Assembly: GCF_016863635.1 (NCBI RefSeq)
Contig: NZ_BOPG01000012.1
Location: 620,001-684,000, forward strand
Length of the DNA stretch: 64,000 bases
Source: Virgisporangium aurantiacum
GTDB lineage: Bacteria; Actinomycetota; Actinomycetes; Mycobacteriales; Micromonosporaceae
Direction: 5' to 3'
The notes beneath the pieces are model-generated. The model was not told the origin of the DNA. It searched no databases and was given only the letters and a program-made list of their open reading frames with translations. Position numbers and translations under genes: made by a program. How positions within the stretch are numbered: position 1 is the stretch's first letter; every line of letters starts with the position of its first letter. Shown here piece by piece: positions 26,467 through 35,371 of this stretch.

Positions 26467-26808
26467 GTGACGATGACCGTCGAGATCACGACCAACCGGG
26501 TGGGGACGACCGCGATCGTGACACCGCATGGCGACATCGACCTCGTGACCTCGCCGGAGTTCCGGACGGCCGTGCACGCGGCCATCGACGACGGCGCCGA
26601 CGCGATGGTGATCGACCTGTCCGACTCGGAGTTCCTCGACTCGACCGCGCTCGGGGTCCTCGTGTCGGTGCACCGCCGGCTCGGCGAGCGGGTCGTGGTC
26701 GCCGGCACCCGCCCGGCCGTGCAGCGCCTCTTCGAGATCACCCGCTTCTCGACCGTGCTGCGCCTGTACGCATCGGTCGACGAGGCACTCGCCGCGCTCA
26801 AGAACTGA
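26467..26808 (+). CDS. STAS-domain anti-sigma factor antagonist
   Basis: This 113-residue SpoIIAA/RsbV-like protein should bind an anti-sigma kinase when unphosphorylated. GTG 26467 is chosen over ATG 26473 because AAAGGA ends six bases upstream. The core is ATVTPHG-like IVTPHGDIDLVTSPEF, then VIDLSDSEFLDSTALGVLVSV, with the phosphorylatable Ser in DST. It is a complete single domain. No partner kinase gene is adjacent; it is divergent from the ECF sigma gene across 106 bp. Confidence 0.88.
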   Translation: MTMTVEITTNRVGTTAIVTPHGDIDLVTSPEFRTAVHAAIDDGADAMVIDLSDSEFLDSTALGVLVSVHRRLGERVVVAGTRPAVQRLFEITRFSTVLRLYASVDEALAALKN

Positions 26809-26866
26809 GTCACGTCGGAAGAAGCGACCCGCCCGGTCCCCGCGTTACCCATGGCACCATGACCCC

Positions 26867-27367
26867 GTGCTGACGCTCGTCCGCCCGAACCTGCCGCCGC
26901 CGGCACCGGTGCTGCCCGCCGGGTACCGGCTGCGGCCCTGCTCCGCCGACGACGTCGAGCCGCTCGGCCGCCGGTACTTCGACAGCTACGACCCCGGCGT
27001 GGCCGGCGCGACCGTCGACGAGGCGATCGCCGACATCCGCGCCGCGTTCGCCGGGGAGTACGGCGAGCTGTGGCCGGCGGCGTCGCTGGTCGCGACGTCC
27101 GGGGAGGCCGGGGAGGCCGGGGAGGGCGGCATCGCGGCGGCCGTTCAGGTGGTGCGGCGGGCGCCCTGGCCGGACACCCCGGACTGCCCGTTCGTCATCG
27201 AACTGTTCACCGCGCCCGGCCACCGGCGGCGCGGACTCGCCCGCGCGCTCCTCACGGGCGCGCTCGCCGTCACCGATCGGCGGGAGGTGGCCCTGCGCGT
27301 GGCCGCGGACAACGGACCCGCCCTGGCCCTGTACCGGGAACTCGGATTCCGCGACTGGCGCCCCTGA
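26867..27367 (+). CDS. GNAT family N-acetyltransferase
   Basis: The 166-residue product starts at GTG 26867. The acetyl-CoA binding segment is visible as IELFTAPGHRRRGLARALL (about 112-130), followed by VALRVAADNGPALALYRELGF. A short slippage-type repeat (GEAGEAGEGG, from a 9-bp DNA repeat near 27100-27128) lies in a loop before the core strand. The substrate cannot be told. A branched stem-loop region follows in the gap to the next gene. Confidence 0.85.
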   Translation: MLTLVRPNLPPPAPVLPAGYRLRPCSADDVEPLGRRYFDSYDPGVAGATVDEAIADIRAAFAGEYGELWPAASLVATSGEAGEAGEGGIAAAVQVVRRAPWPDTPDCPFVIELFTAPGHRRRGLARALLTGALAVTDRREVALRVAADNGPALALYRELGFRDWRP

Positions 27368-27391
27368 CCGGCGCGGAGGTGCAACCGGAGG

Positions 27392-27443
27392 CCCCACCCA
27401 CGCGTCCAGTGGACGCGCCGGCAGTTTCCGGCCGGCGGTGGGG
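27392..27443 (+). other. Branched stem-loop region between GNAT and protease-like genes
   Basis: CCCCACC at 27392-27398 pairs with 27437-27443, enclosing a palindrome CGCGTCCA/TGGACGCG (27401-27417) and a CCGGC/GCCGG hairpin (27418-27435). The whole could fold as a three-way junction. It could be a terminator for the GNAT gene or a leader structure for the next gene. Confidence 0.4.
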
Positions 27444-27459
27444 GGATCCGGGAGGGGTC

Positions 27460-27876
27460 GTGTCGATCATCATGAGCAGCGGTCGCGCCGTGCGGGAGCG
27501 ACCGAGGCAGGAGAAGAGGCCGCTCGTCGCCGTGCTCAGTGACGGGCACCGGCACCGGCACGGGGTCGGCTCCGCGGTGCTGCGTCAGCTCGACGGGCTC
27601 GGCGTCGACCTGACGCTCATCGGGTGCGACGCCGAGGACTCGGCCCTGCTCGAATCGTGGCGCAACCGCGACCTGGTCATCGTCGTCGACCCGATCCGCG
27701 CCGACCCGGCCCGCCCCGGGCAGGTGCACCGGCACGCCGTGGCCCGGCCGGGTCGCGGCCGCCTGGTGGTCCTCGCGGTCGAGGCGGGCGACGGCGATCA
27801 CGCGTCGGCCGCCGCCCGTCAGGTCGTCGACGCGATCGCGGCCGAGGTCGGCGCCGGCAGGACCAGGTCCGCGTAG
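27460..27876 (+). CDS. Degenerate hydrogenase maturation protease-like protein
   Basis: The start is uncertain (GTG 27460 or ATG 27472); the product is about 138 residues. From residue 21 it follows the HyaD/HybD fold: PLVAVLSDGHRHRHGVGSAV aligns with the canonical xGNxxRxDDGxGxAV, and DLVIVVDPIRADPARPGQVH aligns with the DLVILVDAxRxxxxPGxVH segment. The metal-binding acidic pair after the first strand is replaced by Arg-His, and the Gly-Asn turn by Ser-Asp. The final His of QVHRH remains. Catalysis is therefore doubtful; a binding or scaffold role is possible. It is about 7 kb from the hydrogenase loci and overlaps the convergent EEP gene by 58 bp. Confidence 0.65.
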   Translation: MSIIMSSGRAVRERPRQEKRPLVAVLSDGHRHRHGVGSAVLRQLDGLGVDLTLIGCDAEDSALLESWRNRDLVIVVDPIRADPARPGQVHRHAVARPGRGRLVVLAVEAGDGDHASAAARQVVDAIAAEVGAGRTRSA

Positions 27877-28811
27877 AACGCGCGGTGGTCGGTGCCCGGA
27901 ATCCGGTAGGGACGGGCGGCGCGGACGCCGACGCGACGGTCGGCCAGCACCCGGTCGAGGGTGACGCCGGGCATCAGCCGCCCGTCGGCGGGCCAGGTCG
28001 AACGCAGGCCGGTGCCGGCCACCTCGGCGGCGTCGCGGTAGCCGGTGCCGATCAGCCGGCGCAGCGTCACGTGATCCAGCGTGGAGTTGAAATCGCCGAC
28101 GAGGATGCGCACCACGCCCGCGGGGGTCGCCTTCGGCTGGTGCGCCAGGTCGTGGTGCCACAGCGGCATCGACCCGCGCTCCACCGGCGCGTTCGGGTGC
28201 ACCGACTCCAGTTCCACCGGTGGCGCACCGGGCACGTCCGCGACCGCGTGTGCCTGCGGGAACCCGTCGGTCCGCAATGACACCTCGCGCAGCGGGAACC
28301 GGCTGAAGATGGCGGATCCGCCGGCGCCGTCCATCGGATACCAGGCCCGGTGCGGGAGATCGCGGGCGATGCCGGCCGCGTCGAGCGCCGCGGCGTCCGT
28401 CTCGGAAAGCTCCTGGACCGCGAGGACGTCGACCCGCAGCCGCCGGGCGAGGGCGAGCACCGCCCCCTCGTCACCCCGGCCGGCGAACAGGTTCGCCGAC
28501 AGGACGCGCAGCGCCGGTCCGTCCGGTAGCGGTCCCCCGTCCGGAAGCACGCGCGGCACGACGACCGCGACCAGCGCGAGCGCCGCGACCGCACCGACCG
28601 CGCCCGCGATCCACCGGCGGCACAGCAGCACGGCGCCGCTCACGAGTACGCCGGCGACGGCCGCGTACGGCGTCCAGGCCATCAGTTGCACCACCGGCCA
28701 GCCGCGTTCCAGGCCGAGGATCCGGCACGCCGCCCACGCCACGAACGGAACGACGGCCAGCGCGCACCCGCCCTCGAACACCCACCGTCGATACCCCCGC
28801 ACGCCCGGCAC
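27819..28811 (-). CDS. Membrane-anchored endonuclease/exonuclease/phosphatase family protein
   Basis: The 330-residue product starts at GTG 28811, 22 bp after the large kinase-GGDEF gene stop on the same strand. Three hydrophobic segments occupy about residues 10-95 (FEGGCALAVVPFVAWAAC; VVQLMAWTPYAAVAGVLVSGAVLL; AGAVGAVAALALVAVVVP). The EEP catalytic domain follows: LRVLSANLFAG, VLAVQEL, SAIFSRFPL, VGDFNSTLDHVTLR, TLDRVLA and GTDHRAFYADL. All metal and catalytic positions of the DNase I-like fold appear present. It probably acts outside the cell as a phosphodiesterase; the substrate is unknown. Confidence 0.85.
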   Translation of the reverse strand: MPGVRGYRRWVFEGGCALAVVPFVAWAACRILGLERGWPVVQLMAWTPYAAVAGVLVSGAVLLCRRWIAGAVGAVAALALVAVVVPRVLPDGGPLPDGPALRVLSANLFAGRGDEGAVLALARRLRVDVLAVQELSETDAAALDAAGIARDLPHRAWYPMDGAGGSAIFSRFPLREVSLRTDGFPQAHAVADVPGAPPVELESVHPNAPVERGSMPLWHHDLAHQPKATPAGVVRILVGDFNSTLDHVTLRRLIGTGYRDAAEVAGTGLRSTWPADGRLMPGVTLDRVLADRRVGVRAARPYRIPGTDHRAFYADLVLPAPTSAAIASTT

Positions 28812-28833
28812 GGTAGGCCACCGGGCCAAGGAA

Positions 28834-31800
28834 TCAGTAGATCTCGACCCGGTCGCGGCCGGCTTCCTTGGCGCGGTAGAGCGCGTGGTCGGCGCGGGCC
28901 AGCAGCTGGTCGAGGGCGTCACCGGCCGGCAGGAGCCGGGCCAGGCCGACGCTGATGGTCACCGGCACCGGACCGGCGCGGGTCGGGACCGGCTCGTCGG
29001 CGATGGCCAGCCGCATCCGTTGGGCCAGGTCGGCCTCGGGTCCGTCCGAGTCGGGCAGGATGACCGCGAACTCCTCGCCGCCGTACCGGCCGAGCACGTC
29101 GTCGTGCCGGAGGCAGGCGCGCAGCCGCGCGGCCACCTCCCGGATCACGTCGTCCCCGACGCCGTGCCCGTACGTGTCGTTGATGTTCTTGAACCGGTCG
29201 ATGTCGAGCATCGCGGCGACCAGGTCGCGGCCGTTGCGCGCGGCGGCGGCGACCAGCGTGCCGGCCAGCGAGTAGAAGTGCCGCCGGTTGTGCTGCCCGG
29301 TCAGCTCGTCGGTGATCGCCAGCTCCTGCACCCGGCTGAACAGCAGCGCGTTGTCGTACGCGCTCATGCCCTGCCCGGCGAAGGCCGCGGCGATCTCCCG
29401 CCCGGCGTCGTCGAACGCGGTACCGCCGAGCACCACCAGACCGACCCGTCCGTCGCGGGCCGACAGCGGCACCGCCAGCGCGGTACCTCCGTGCCCGGCG
29501 AGCAGCTCGCGCAGCGCGGCGGGGCTGTCGGCCACGGTCAGCACGGTCGGTGACGGGGCGTCGCACAGCGCGGCCAGCGCGGCGTCGGTGAGCGGGATGC
29601 GGTGGCCCCGGACCGCACCGTCCGCCTCCCCGGCCGTGGCGACGACGGTCAGCTCGGCCCCGGCGCCCTGCAGCAGCCAGCCGGCGGGCGCCCCGAGCTG
29701 CCGGTCCAGCGTGGTGAACAGCTGGTGGAGCACCTCGGACGGGTCCAGCACCCGGCTCAGCTCCGCCAGGCTGGCACGCAGGCTCTCGGCCAGCCCCTGT
29801 GCCCGCCGCGCCGTCCGCACGGCGACGTCGAGCTGGGCCGCCCGGGCCGTCTCCAGCGACACCGCCACGTGGCTGGTGACCGCGGTGAGCACCGCGACGT
29901 CGTCCTCGGTGAAGATGCCCTTGGCGACCCGGCTGTCCAGGTAGACCACCCCGCGCAGCTCGCCCTTGAACTGGACCGGCGCGACCATGATGCTGCGCAG
30001 CCCGTGCGCCACGACGCTCTGCGAGCCCAGCGCCGCGCCCTGCTCGGTGCCGGTGACCACCAGCGCGCGGCCGGACTCCACCACCCGGTGCAGCAGCGTG
30101 GAGCCGTACCCGGTGGCGGTCGCCACGTCGTTGCCGCTGGCGTCGCGCCCGACGAACGGGCTCAGTTCGCCGCGCTCGTCGACCAGGAACAGCAGCGCCC
30201 GCTCGGCCCCGAGGATGCGCAGCGTCTCGTCGAGGGCGACCCGGGTCAGCCGCTCCGGGTCCAGCACGGTCGAGGCGGCGGCACTGACCTGCTGCAGCGC
30301 CTCCAGCCGCCGGTTGCTGCGGGTCTTGTCGCCGCGGTCCGCGGCGTGGGTGAACAGGGACGAGGAGGCGTCGTCCACGCCGAACTCCGCCCGGACCTGG
30401 CGCCGCCGGTGCTCCCAGCCGTGCCGGGTGGCCAGCAGGTACGCGTTGCGGGCCTGCCGGTCGGTCTCGCCGGTCAGGCCGAGCTGCCGCATCGCGCGGG
30501 CCCGGATGCGGGCCACCTCGAACGACACCTGCGGGGCGTCCAGCACCCGCGCGTCCCGGTCGATCCGGTCCACCAGCTTGATCGCCTTCTGCGTCCGGCC
30601 GGTCTGCTGCAGCAGCGCCGCCCGGGCGAGCCGGTACGCGGCCTTCGACAGCGGGGTCCGGACGACCCGCCCCAGGTCGCGGACGGCCGCCTCCGCCGCG
30701 GCCAGCCGGGCCGGGCGCTCGTCGTCGGGCGCGAACCGCACCTGCGCCATCCGTCCGTGCGCCCGGTACGCGTAGAACCAGGCGTGCTGGGCCATCAGCT
30801 CCGACCGGCGCAGGCCCAGCGCCTCGAACTCGGCGACCACCTCGTCGAACGGCGCCCCGAAGTCACCCTGCTCGACCACCGCGCAGGCAGCCGCCGTGGC
30901 GATGTTCGCCCGCTGGGTCGATGTGCCGGTGCCGGGCGGGAACGACGCCCGCATCGCCGCCAGCGCGGCCGCGGCGTCGCCCGGGCGCCCCAGCTGCGCC
31001 GGCACCATCACGGTCAGCATCGCGAACGACGTGCCGTGCGCCTGCTCCGGATCGGGCAGCAGCGCCAGGCCGCGCTCCAGCACCGCCTTCGCCTCCCGGG
31101 TGTAGCCGCGCACCACCTGGCGGATGCCGGTGGTGGCCAGCCCGGTCATGTGCTGGGCGGGCGCGAGCCAGCGGGCGTGCCGGGTGACCGCCCGCTCCCA
31201 CGTGCTGCCGTCGTCGTAGCCGCCGAGCAGCAGCGCGCCGCCACGTACCCAGTCCACGTACGCGGTCAGCGCCGGGTCGTTGAGCGCGGTGGCCGCGGCG
31301 CCGGCCCGCGCGAACGCCTTCTCGGCCCGGCGGCGGAGCCGGACCATCGCGGCGACGTAGCCGAGCATGGCGTGCACCCGCACGTACTCCGGGCACAGGC
31401 CGAGCCGGTTGACCGGGTACAGCGCCCGCAACGCGAACACGGCGGCCTCGCGGACCCGCATGGCGTTGGCGGCCGCGTAGGCGCCGGCGTCCAGGACGGC
31501 GGCCGTGGCGGCCAGGTACGCGCGGCGGCGCTTGCGCGGCGGCGGGAGCAGCCCGCCCAGCCGGCCCACCAGCCCGCCGAGCGCGGCGACGGCCAGCGTG
31601 GACACCAGCAGCACGAGCCGGCGGCGGGGCAGCGGGCAGCCCAGTTCGGCCAGGGCGGCACCGGCCTCGGCGAGCGCCGCCCCGTCGGCCCACCGGGTGT
31701 GGTGCAGCTCGATCAGGATGGTGCGCAGCTCGGCCCGGCGACGGGGATCGGACTCACCGGACAGGGCCCGGTCCAGCGTCTGATGCGCGTCGCCGAACCG

Positions 31801-34212
31801 CCCGCTGCCCAGGTACGCCACGGCGAGCGGGTGCAGCAGGTCCGTGGTCGCCGCGGTCACGGCGTCCCGGGCCTGTTCGAGGTGGGTCACGGCGTCCGCC
31901 GGCACCTGGTCGCGCAGCGCCTGCCGGCCGGCGGCCAGCGCGGCCGCGTACCGGGCGTCCGGGTCGGCGTCCGGGCCGGCCAGCCCGACGTGCCGGGCGA
32001 CGGCGTAGACGTGCCCGGAGTCGCGGAGCCGGTCGGGCAGGTCCGCGAGCGCGGCGGCGATCGCCAGGTGCAGGCGGCGCAGCGCGTCGGCGGGCACGTC
32101 GGCCAGCAGCGCGTCGCGCAGGCCGGGGTGGACGAAGCCGTACCGGCCGCCCTCCCGCGCCTCCACGAGGCGTGCGGCGACGGCCGCGTCCACGGCGTCC
32201 ACGACCCGCTCGGCCGGCAGGTCGCAGGCGGCCATCACCAGGTCCAGCCGGAACCGGCCACCCACGGCGGCGGCCACCGCCAGGACGGGCCGGTGCTCCG
32301 CCGACAGCTCGCCCAGCCGGACGAGGAACAGCTCCTCGGCGTCCGCGGCGAAGCTCAGCCCGTCCACGCCGGCCTCGTCGAGCGACCAGGCACCCCAGTG
32401 CGGCACCAGCAGGCCGGCGTCGACGAGTTGCCGCAGGTACTCGACCACCACCAGCGGCAGGCCGCCGCTGCGGGTGTACACGTGCGCGGCCAGCTCGGCG
32501 GGCACCTCGGCACCGGGCAGCCGGGAGGCGATCAGGGCGGCCGTGGCCGGACCGTCGAGCGGGCCGGCCGTCACCTCGGTGTCCAGCGCCGGGCCGAGGT
32601 CGGCGGCCAGCGGCGCCGGGGTGTCGTCACTCTCGGTGAGCACGATCAGCAGGGGTGTGTCCCGGAGGTCCGGTGCGAGCAGCGCGAGCACCCGCCGGGT
32701 GGCCGCGTCCAGCCACTGTGCGTCGTCGAGCTCCAGCAGCATGCCGCCGTGCCGGCGCGCCAGTTCGGCCAGGAAGCCGGCGACGACGAGGAAGAACCGG
32801 TCCCCGCCGCCCTCGCCGGACACGCCGGGGACGCCGCTGAGCAGCTCGGCCAGGCGCGGCGACAGGTTGCGCAGCGCGCCGGCGCCGGCCGCGGCGGCCG
32901 CGGCGCGCAGCCGCTCCTCGGCCCCGGCCCGCTCGTCGGCCGGCAACGCCCGGACCCGGTCCAGGTGGTGTTCGACCGCGGCCCGGACGGCGGCCAGCGG
33001 CACCGACTCGTCCCGGGCGCCGCGCGCCCGCAGCACCGGTACCCCGTCGGCCGCGGCGGCGGCCGCCACCTCGGCCGCCAGCCGGCTGCGGCCCCCGCCG
33101 GCCGGGCCGCGCACCATGGCCGCGCCACCACCGCCAACCGCGCCACCGCCAACGGTGCCGCCACCAACCGCGCCACCGCCAACCGCGCCGCCACCACCAG
33201 CCCCGCCGCCACTACCGCCAACCGCGCCGCCACCGCCAACCGCGCCGCCACCGCCAACCGCGCCGCCACGGGCGCGGCGCCAGCGGAAGAGCAGCACCTC
33301 CCGCTCGGTGTCCCGGCCGCACAGCGGCCACCCGCCCGGGCCCGCCGGCGGCCGGTGGCCGAAGCGGCGGGCGAGGTCGGCGCCCAGCTCGGCGGCGCCG
33401 GGGTACCGGTCGTCCGGGTCCTTGGCGAGCAGCCGGTACACGACCTCCACCAGGCCCGGGTCGGCGTCCGGGCGGAGCGCCCGCAGGTCGGGCGGCGTCG
33501 CGACGGTGTGCAGGCGGAGCAGTTCGCCCACGTCGTCGGCGGCGAACGGCGGGAACCCGGCGAGGCACTCGAACAGCACGACGCCCAGCGAGTACAGGTC
33601 GGATCGTCCGTCCACCGGCCGGCGGAGCATCCCGGACTGCTCCGGGGACGTGTACGCGAACGTCCCGACGGCGGGCGACTGGTCCCCGTCCGCCGGCACG
33701 GGGCGCGGCCGGGCGCCACCGGCCGGGCCGCGGCCGACGATGGCGAGGCTGAAGTCGATCAGTGTGGCGGGCCGGTCCGGCGGCAGCATGATGTTCTGCG
33801 GCTTGATGTCGCGGTGGACCAGGCCGACCCGGTGCACGGCCGCCAGGGCGTCGGCCAGCTCGCCGGCCAGCCGGATCACCGACGGGTTGTCCAGCGGCCC
33901 GCGGAACAGCCGGTCGGCCACCGAGCCGCCGTCGATCAGCTCGACGACCACGGCGGGCCGGCCGTCGTGGAGGCCCGCGGCGTAGGTGCGCAGCACGCCG
34001 GGGTGCTCGACGCACGCCAGCAGGGCGGCCTCGCGGCGCATCGCGGTCACCGTGGCCGCGGAGTTACCGGCGTCGTCGCGGGCCTGCTTGAGCGCGTACC
34101 GCTCGCCGCCGCGGCTGGCCCGGTACACGGTGGTGTCCGCGCCCCGGCCGAGCTCGGCCTCCAGCCGCAGCCCCGTCAGTTCGGCCGGCCGCCCGCCGCG
34201 ATCGTCCACCAC
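28834..34212 (-). CDS. Giant Ser/Thr kinase - ATPase - TPR - GAF - GGDEF signalling protein
   Basis: This 1792-residue protein joins a protein kinase to a diguanylate cyclase. The kinase (about 12-285) has K42, E61, HRDIKPQN (133-140), DFS (153-155, in place of DFG) and SPE (189-191). A Gly/Ala/Val repeat (316-365) precedes a degenerate Walker A GPAGGGRSR (369-377), with Arg for the usual Lys. A Walker B-like LLELDDAQW follows. A long helical, TPR-like region follows (about 700-1250), then GAF domains (about 1290-1620) and GGDEF. The signature is GGEEF (1711-1715), preceded by an RHDD inhibitory site. In most proteins of this architecture the output end is a histidine kinase; here it is a cyclase. 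No membrane helix is clear apart from a hydrophobic patch near 885 (LVLLVSTLAVAALGGLVG). Confidence 0.88.
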   Translation of the reverse strand: MVDDRGGRPAELTGLRLEAELGRGADTTVYRASRGGERYALKQARDDAGNSAATVTAMRREAALLACVEHPGVLRTYAAGLHDGRPAVVVELIDGGSVADRLFRGPLDNPSVIRLAGELADALAAVHRVGLVHRDIKPQNIMLPPDRPATLIDFSLAIVGRGPAGGARPRPVPADGDQSPAVGTFAYTSPEQSGMLRRPVDGRSDLYSLGVVLFECLAGFPPFAADDVGELLRLHTVATPPDLRALRPDADPGLVEVVYRLLAKDPDDRYPGAAELGADLARRFGHRPPAGPGGWPLCGRDTEREVLLFRWRRARGGAVGGGGAVGGGGAVGGSGGGAGGGGAVGGGAVGGGTVGGGAVGGGGAAMVRGPAGGGRSRLAAEVAAAAAADGVPVLRARGARDESVPLAAVRAAVEHHLDRVRALPADERAGAEERLRAAAAAAGAGALRNLSPRLAELLSGVPGVSGEGGGDRFFLVVAGFLAELARRHGGMLLELDDAQWLDAATRRVLALLAPDLRDTPLLIVLTESDDTPAPLAADLGPALDTEVTAGPLDGPATAALIASRLPGAEVPAELAAHVYTRSGGLPLVVVEYLRQLVDAGLLVPHWGAWSLDEAGVDGLSFAADAEELFLVRLGELSAEHRPVLAVAAAVGGRFRLDLVMAACDLPAERVVDAVDAAVAARLVEAREGGRYGFVHPGLRDALLADVPADALRRLHLAIAAALADLPDRLRDSGHVYAVARHVGLAGPDADPDARYAAALAAGRQALRDQVPADAVTHLEQARDAVTAATTDLLHPLAVAYLGSGRFGDAHQTLDRALSGESDPRRRAELRTILIELHHTRWADGAALAEAGAALAELGCPLPRRRLVLLVSTLAVAALGGLVGRLGGLLPPPRKRRRAYLAATAAVLDAGAYAAANAMRVREAAVFALRALYPVNRLGLCPEYVRVHAMLGYVAAMVRLRRRAEKAFARAGAAATALNDPALTAYVDWVRGGALLLGGYDDGSTWERAVTRHARWLAPAQHMTGLATTGIRQVVRGYTREAKAVLERGLALLPDPEQAHGTSFAMLTVMVPAQLGRPGDAAAALAAMRASFPPGTGTSTQRANIATAAACAVVEQGDFGAPFDEVVAEFEALGLRRSELMAQHAWFYAYRAHGRMAQVRFAPDDERPARLAAAEAAVRDLGRVVRTPLSKAAYRLARAALLQQTGRTQKAIKLVDRIDRDARVLDAPQVSFEVARIRARAMRQLGLTGETDRQARNAYLLATRHGWEHRRRQVRAEFGVDDASSSLFTHAADRGDKTRSNRRLEALQQVSAAASTVLDPERLTRVALDETLRILGAERALLFLVDERGELSPFVGRDASGNDVATATGYGSTLLHRVVESGRALVVTGTEQGAALGSQSVVAHGLRSIMVAPVQFKGELRGVVYLDSRVAKGIFTEDDVAVLTAVTSHVAVSLETARAAQLDVAVRTARRAQGLAESLRASLAELSRVLDPSEVLHQLFTTLDRQLGAPAGWLLQGAGAELTVVATAGEADGAVRGHRIPLTDAALAALCDAPSPTVLTVADSPAALRELLAGHGGTALAVPLSARDGRVGLVVLGGTAFDDAGREIAAAFAGQGMSAYDNALLFSRVQELAITDELTGQHNRRHFYSLAGTLVAAAARNGRDLVAAMLDIDRFKNINDTYGHGVGDDVIREVAARLRACLRHDDVLGRYGGEEFAVILPDSDGPEADLAQRMRLAIADEPVPTRAGPVPVTISVGLARLLPAGDALDQLLARADHALYRAKEAGRDRVEIY
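33118..33267 (-). repeat. Gly/Ala/Val-coding tandem repeat inside the giant kinase gene
   Basis: About 150 bp of short repeats (GCCAACCGCGCCACC-like on the plus strand) encode residues 316-365, with GGGAVGG units. It lies between the CGRDTEREVL start of the ATPase module and its Walker A position, where relatives have only a short loop. It looks like in-frame expansion by slippage. Confidence 0.85.
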
Positions 34213-34278
34213 GCTCCCCCGCTGTTCCGTTTGTCTGTCCCGGACGCCGATCGGCGGGACGACGCACGGCCTGAGGGG

Positions 34279-35370
34279 TTACCCCGGGTGGACTTGCCGG
34301 GCGCCGGCGGCGGTCGGCGGCAGCGTCGACCAGGACCGCAGCCGGTCGCGGACCGGGCCGACCGCCCGCCGGCACGCCTCCTCGTGGGCGGCGGCGAGCA
34401 CGTCGGCCACCCGCACGTGCCGCCGCTCGCGGGCCGACCCGACGGCCGCGTGCACCATCGCCAGCGTCGACAGGTTGTCGTGGCACTCCCCCGTCGGCGT
34501 CGACCCGGTGCGCAGCGCGGCCAGGAACTCGTCGAGGACGCCGCGGATGCCGTAGGGCCCGCCGTCCGCGTCGGACGGGGTGACGCCGAGCGGCGGCCCG
34601 TCGCCGTCCCACAGCACGGAACCGGTGGCACCGCTGGCCCGCCACTCGCCGTTCCACGAGGTCTCGTGCCCGGGGCTGCACCAGCTTCCGGTGTAGACGA
34701 AGCGCGCGCCGGTCGTCATCTCGAACGTCGCCGACGCCGCGGCCGCGCCCCGGTACCAGCTCCAGGTCGGGTTGAACTCCTCGCAGTACACCCCGACCGG
34801 GTCGGCGTCGAGGAACCACCGGGCGGCGTCGAACGCGTGCACCGCCATGTCCAGCAGGAGCGGATGGTCCATGACGTCACGGAAGCCGCCGAAGCGGGGC
34901 GCGCGGTACATCGCCGCGGTGAGGATGCCGACCGGTCCGGCGCCGGCGACCAGCTCGCGGAACCGGGCGGCGTGCGGCTCGTACCGGCGGCTCTGGCCGA
35001 CCATGAACAGCCGCCCGTGCACCTCCGCCGCCGCGACCAGTTCCAGCGCCTCGGCCAGCGTCGCCGCGAGCGGCTTCTCGCCGAGCACCGGAAGGCCCAG
35101 GCGCAGGGCGGTCATCGTCACCGGGTGGTGCGCCGCCGGCGCGGTCACGTCGACGACGAAGTCGGGCCCGGCACCGTCCACAATGGACTCGATCGCCGGA
35201 CCCGACGCGGCCGCCGTGAGCCCGCGGGCGTCGAGCGCGGCGCGGGCCGCCGCCTCGTCGAGGTCGACCAGGCCCACCACCTCGACGTCGTCGCGCTCGG
35301 CGAGGGCGCGCAGCCACTCCCGTCCCATCGGACCCGCGCCCACCAGGAGCGCCTTCTGCTGAGTCGTCAC
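34279..35370 (-). CDS. Gfo/Idh/MocA family NAD(P)-dependent oxidoreductase
   Basis: This 363-residue enzyme oxidises or reduces a sugar-like or cyclitol substrate. The Rossmann motif is LLVGAGPMGREWLRAL (8-23). VVDVTAPAAHHPVTM and LGEKPLAATLAEA (EKP lysine) are the family hallmarks. MDHPLLLDMAVHAFDAARW carries the HxxD/H-type catalytic residues of the second domain. It starts one base after the stop of the SARP gene at 35372 and is therefore co-transcribed with it. The substrate cannot be told; the coupling to a regulator suggests a specialised rather than housekeeping role. Confidence 0.88.
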   Translation of the reverse strand: MTTQQKALLVGAGPMGREWLRALAERDDVEVVGLVDLDEAAARAALDARGLTAAASGPAIESIVDGAGPDFVVDVTAPAAHHPVTMTALRLGLPVLGEKPLAATLAEALELVAAAEVHGRLFMVGQSRRYEPHAARFRELVAGAGPVGILTAAMYRAPRFGGFRDVMDHPLLLDMAVHAFDAARWFLDADPVGVYCEEFNPTWSWYRGAAAASATFEMTTGARFVYTGSWCSPGHETSWNGEWRASGATGSVLWDGDGPPLGVTPSDADGGPYGIRGVLDEFLAALRTGSTPTGECHDNLSTLAMVHAAVGSARERRHVRVADVLAAAHEEACRRAVGPVRDRLRSWSTLPPTAAGARQVHPG

Positions 35371-35371
35371 G

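Noticed and set aside
33118..33267. Possible CRISPR or noncoding satellite
   Set aside because: Short irregular units translate in frame to a Gly-rich linker within a much larger protein.
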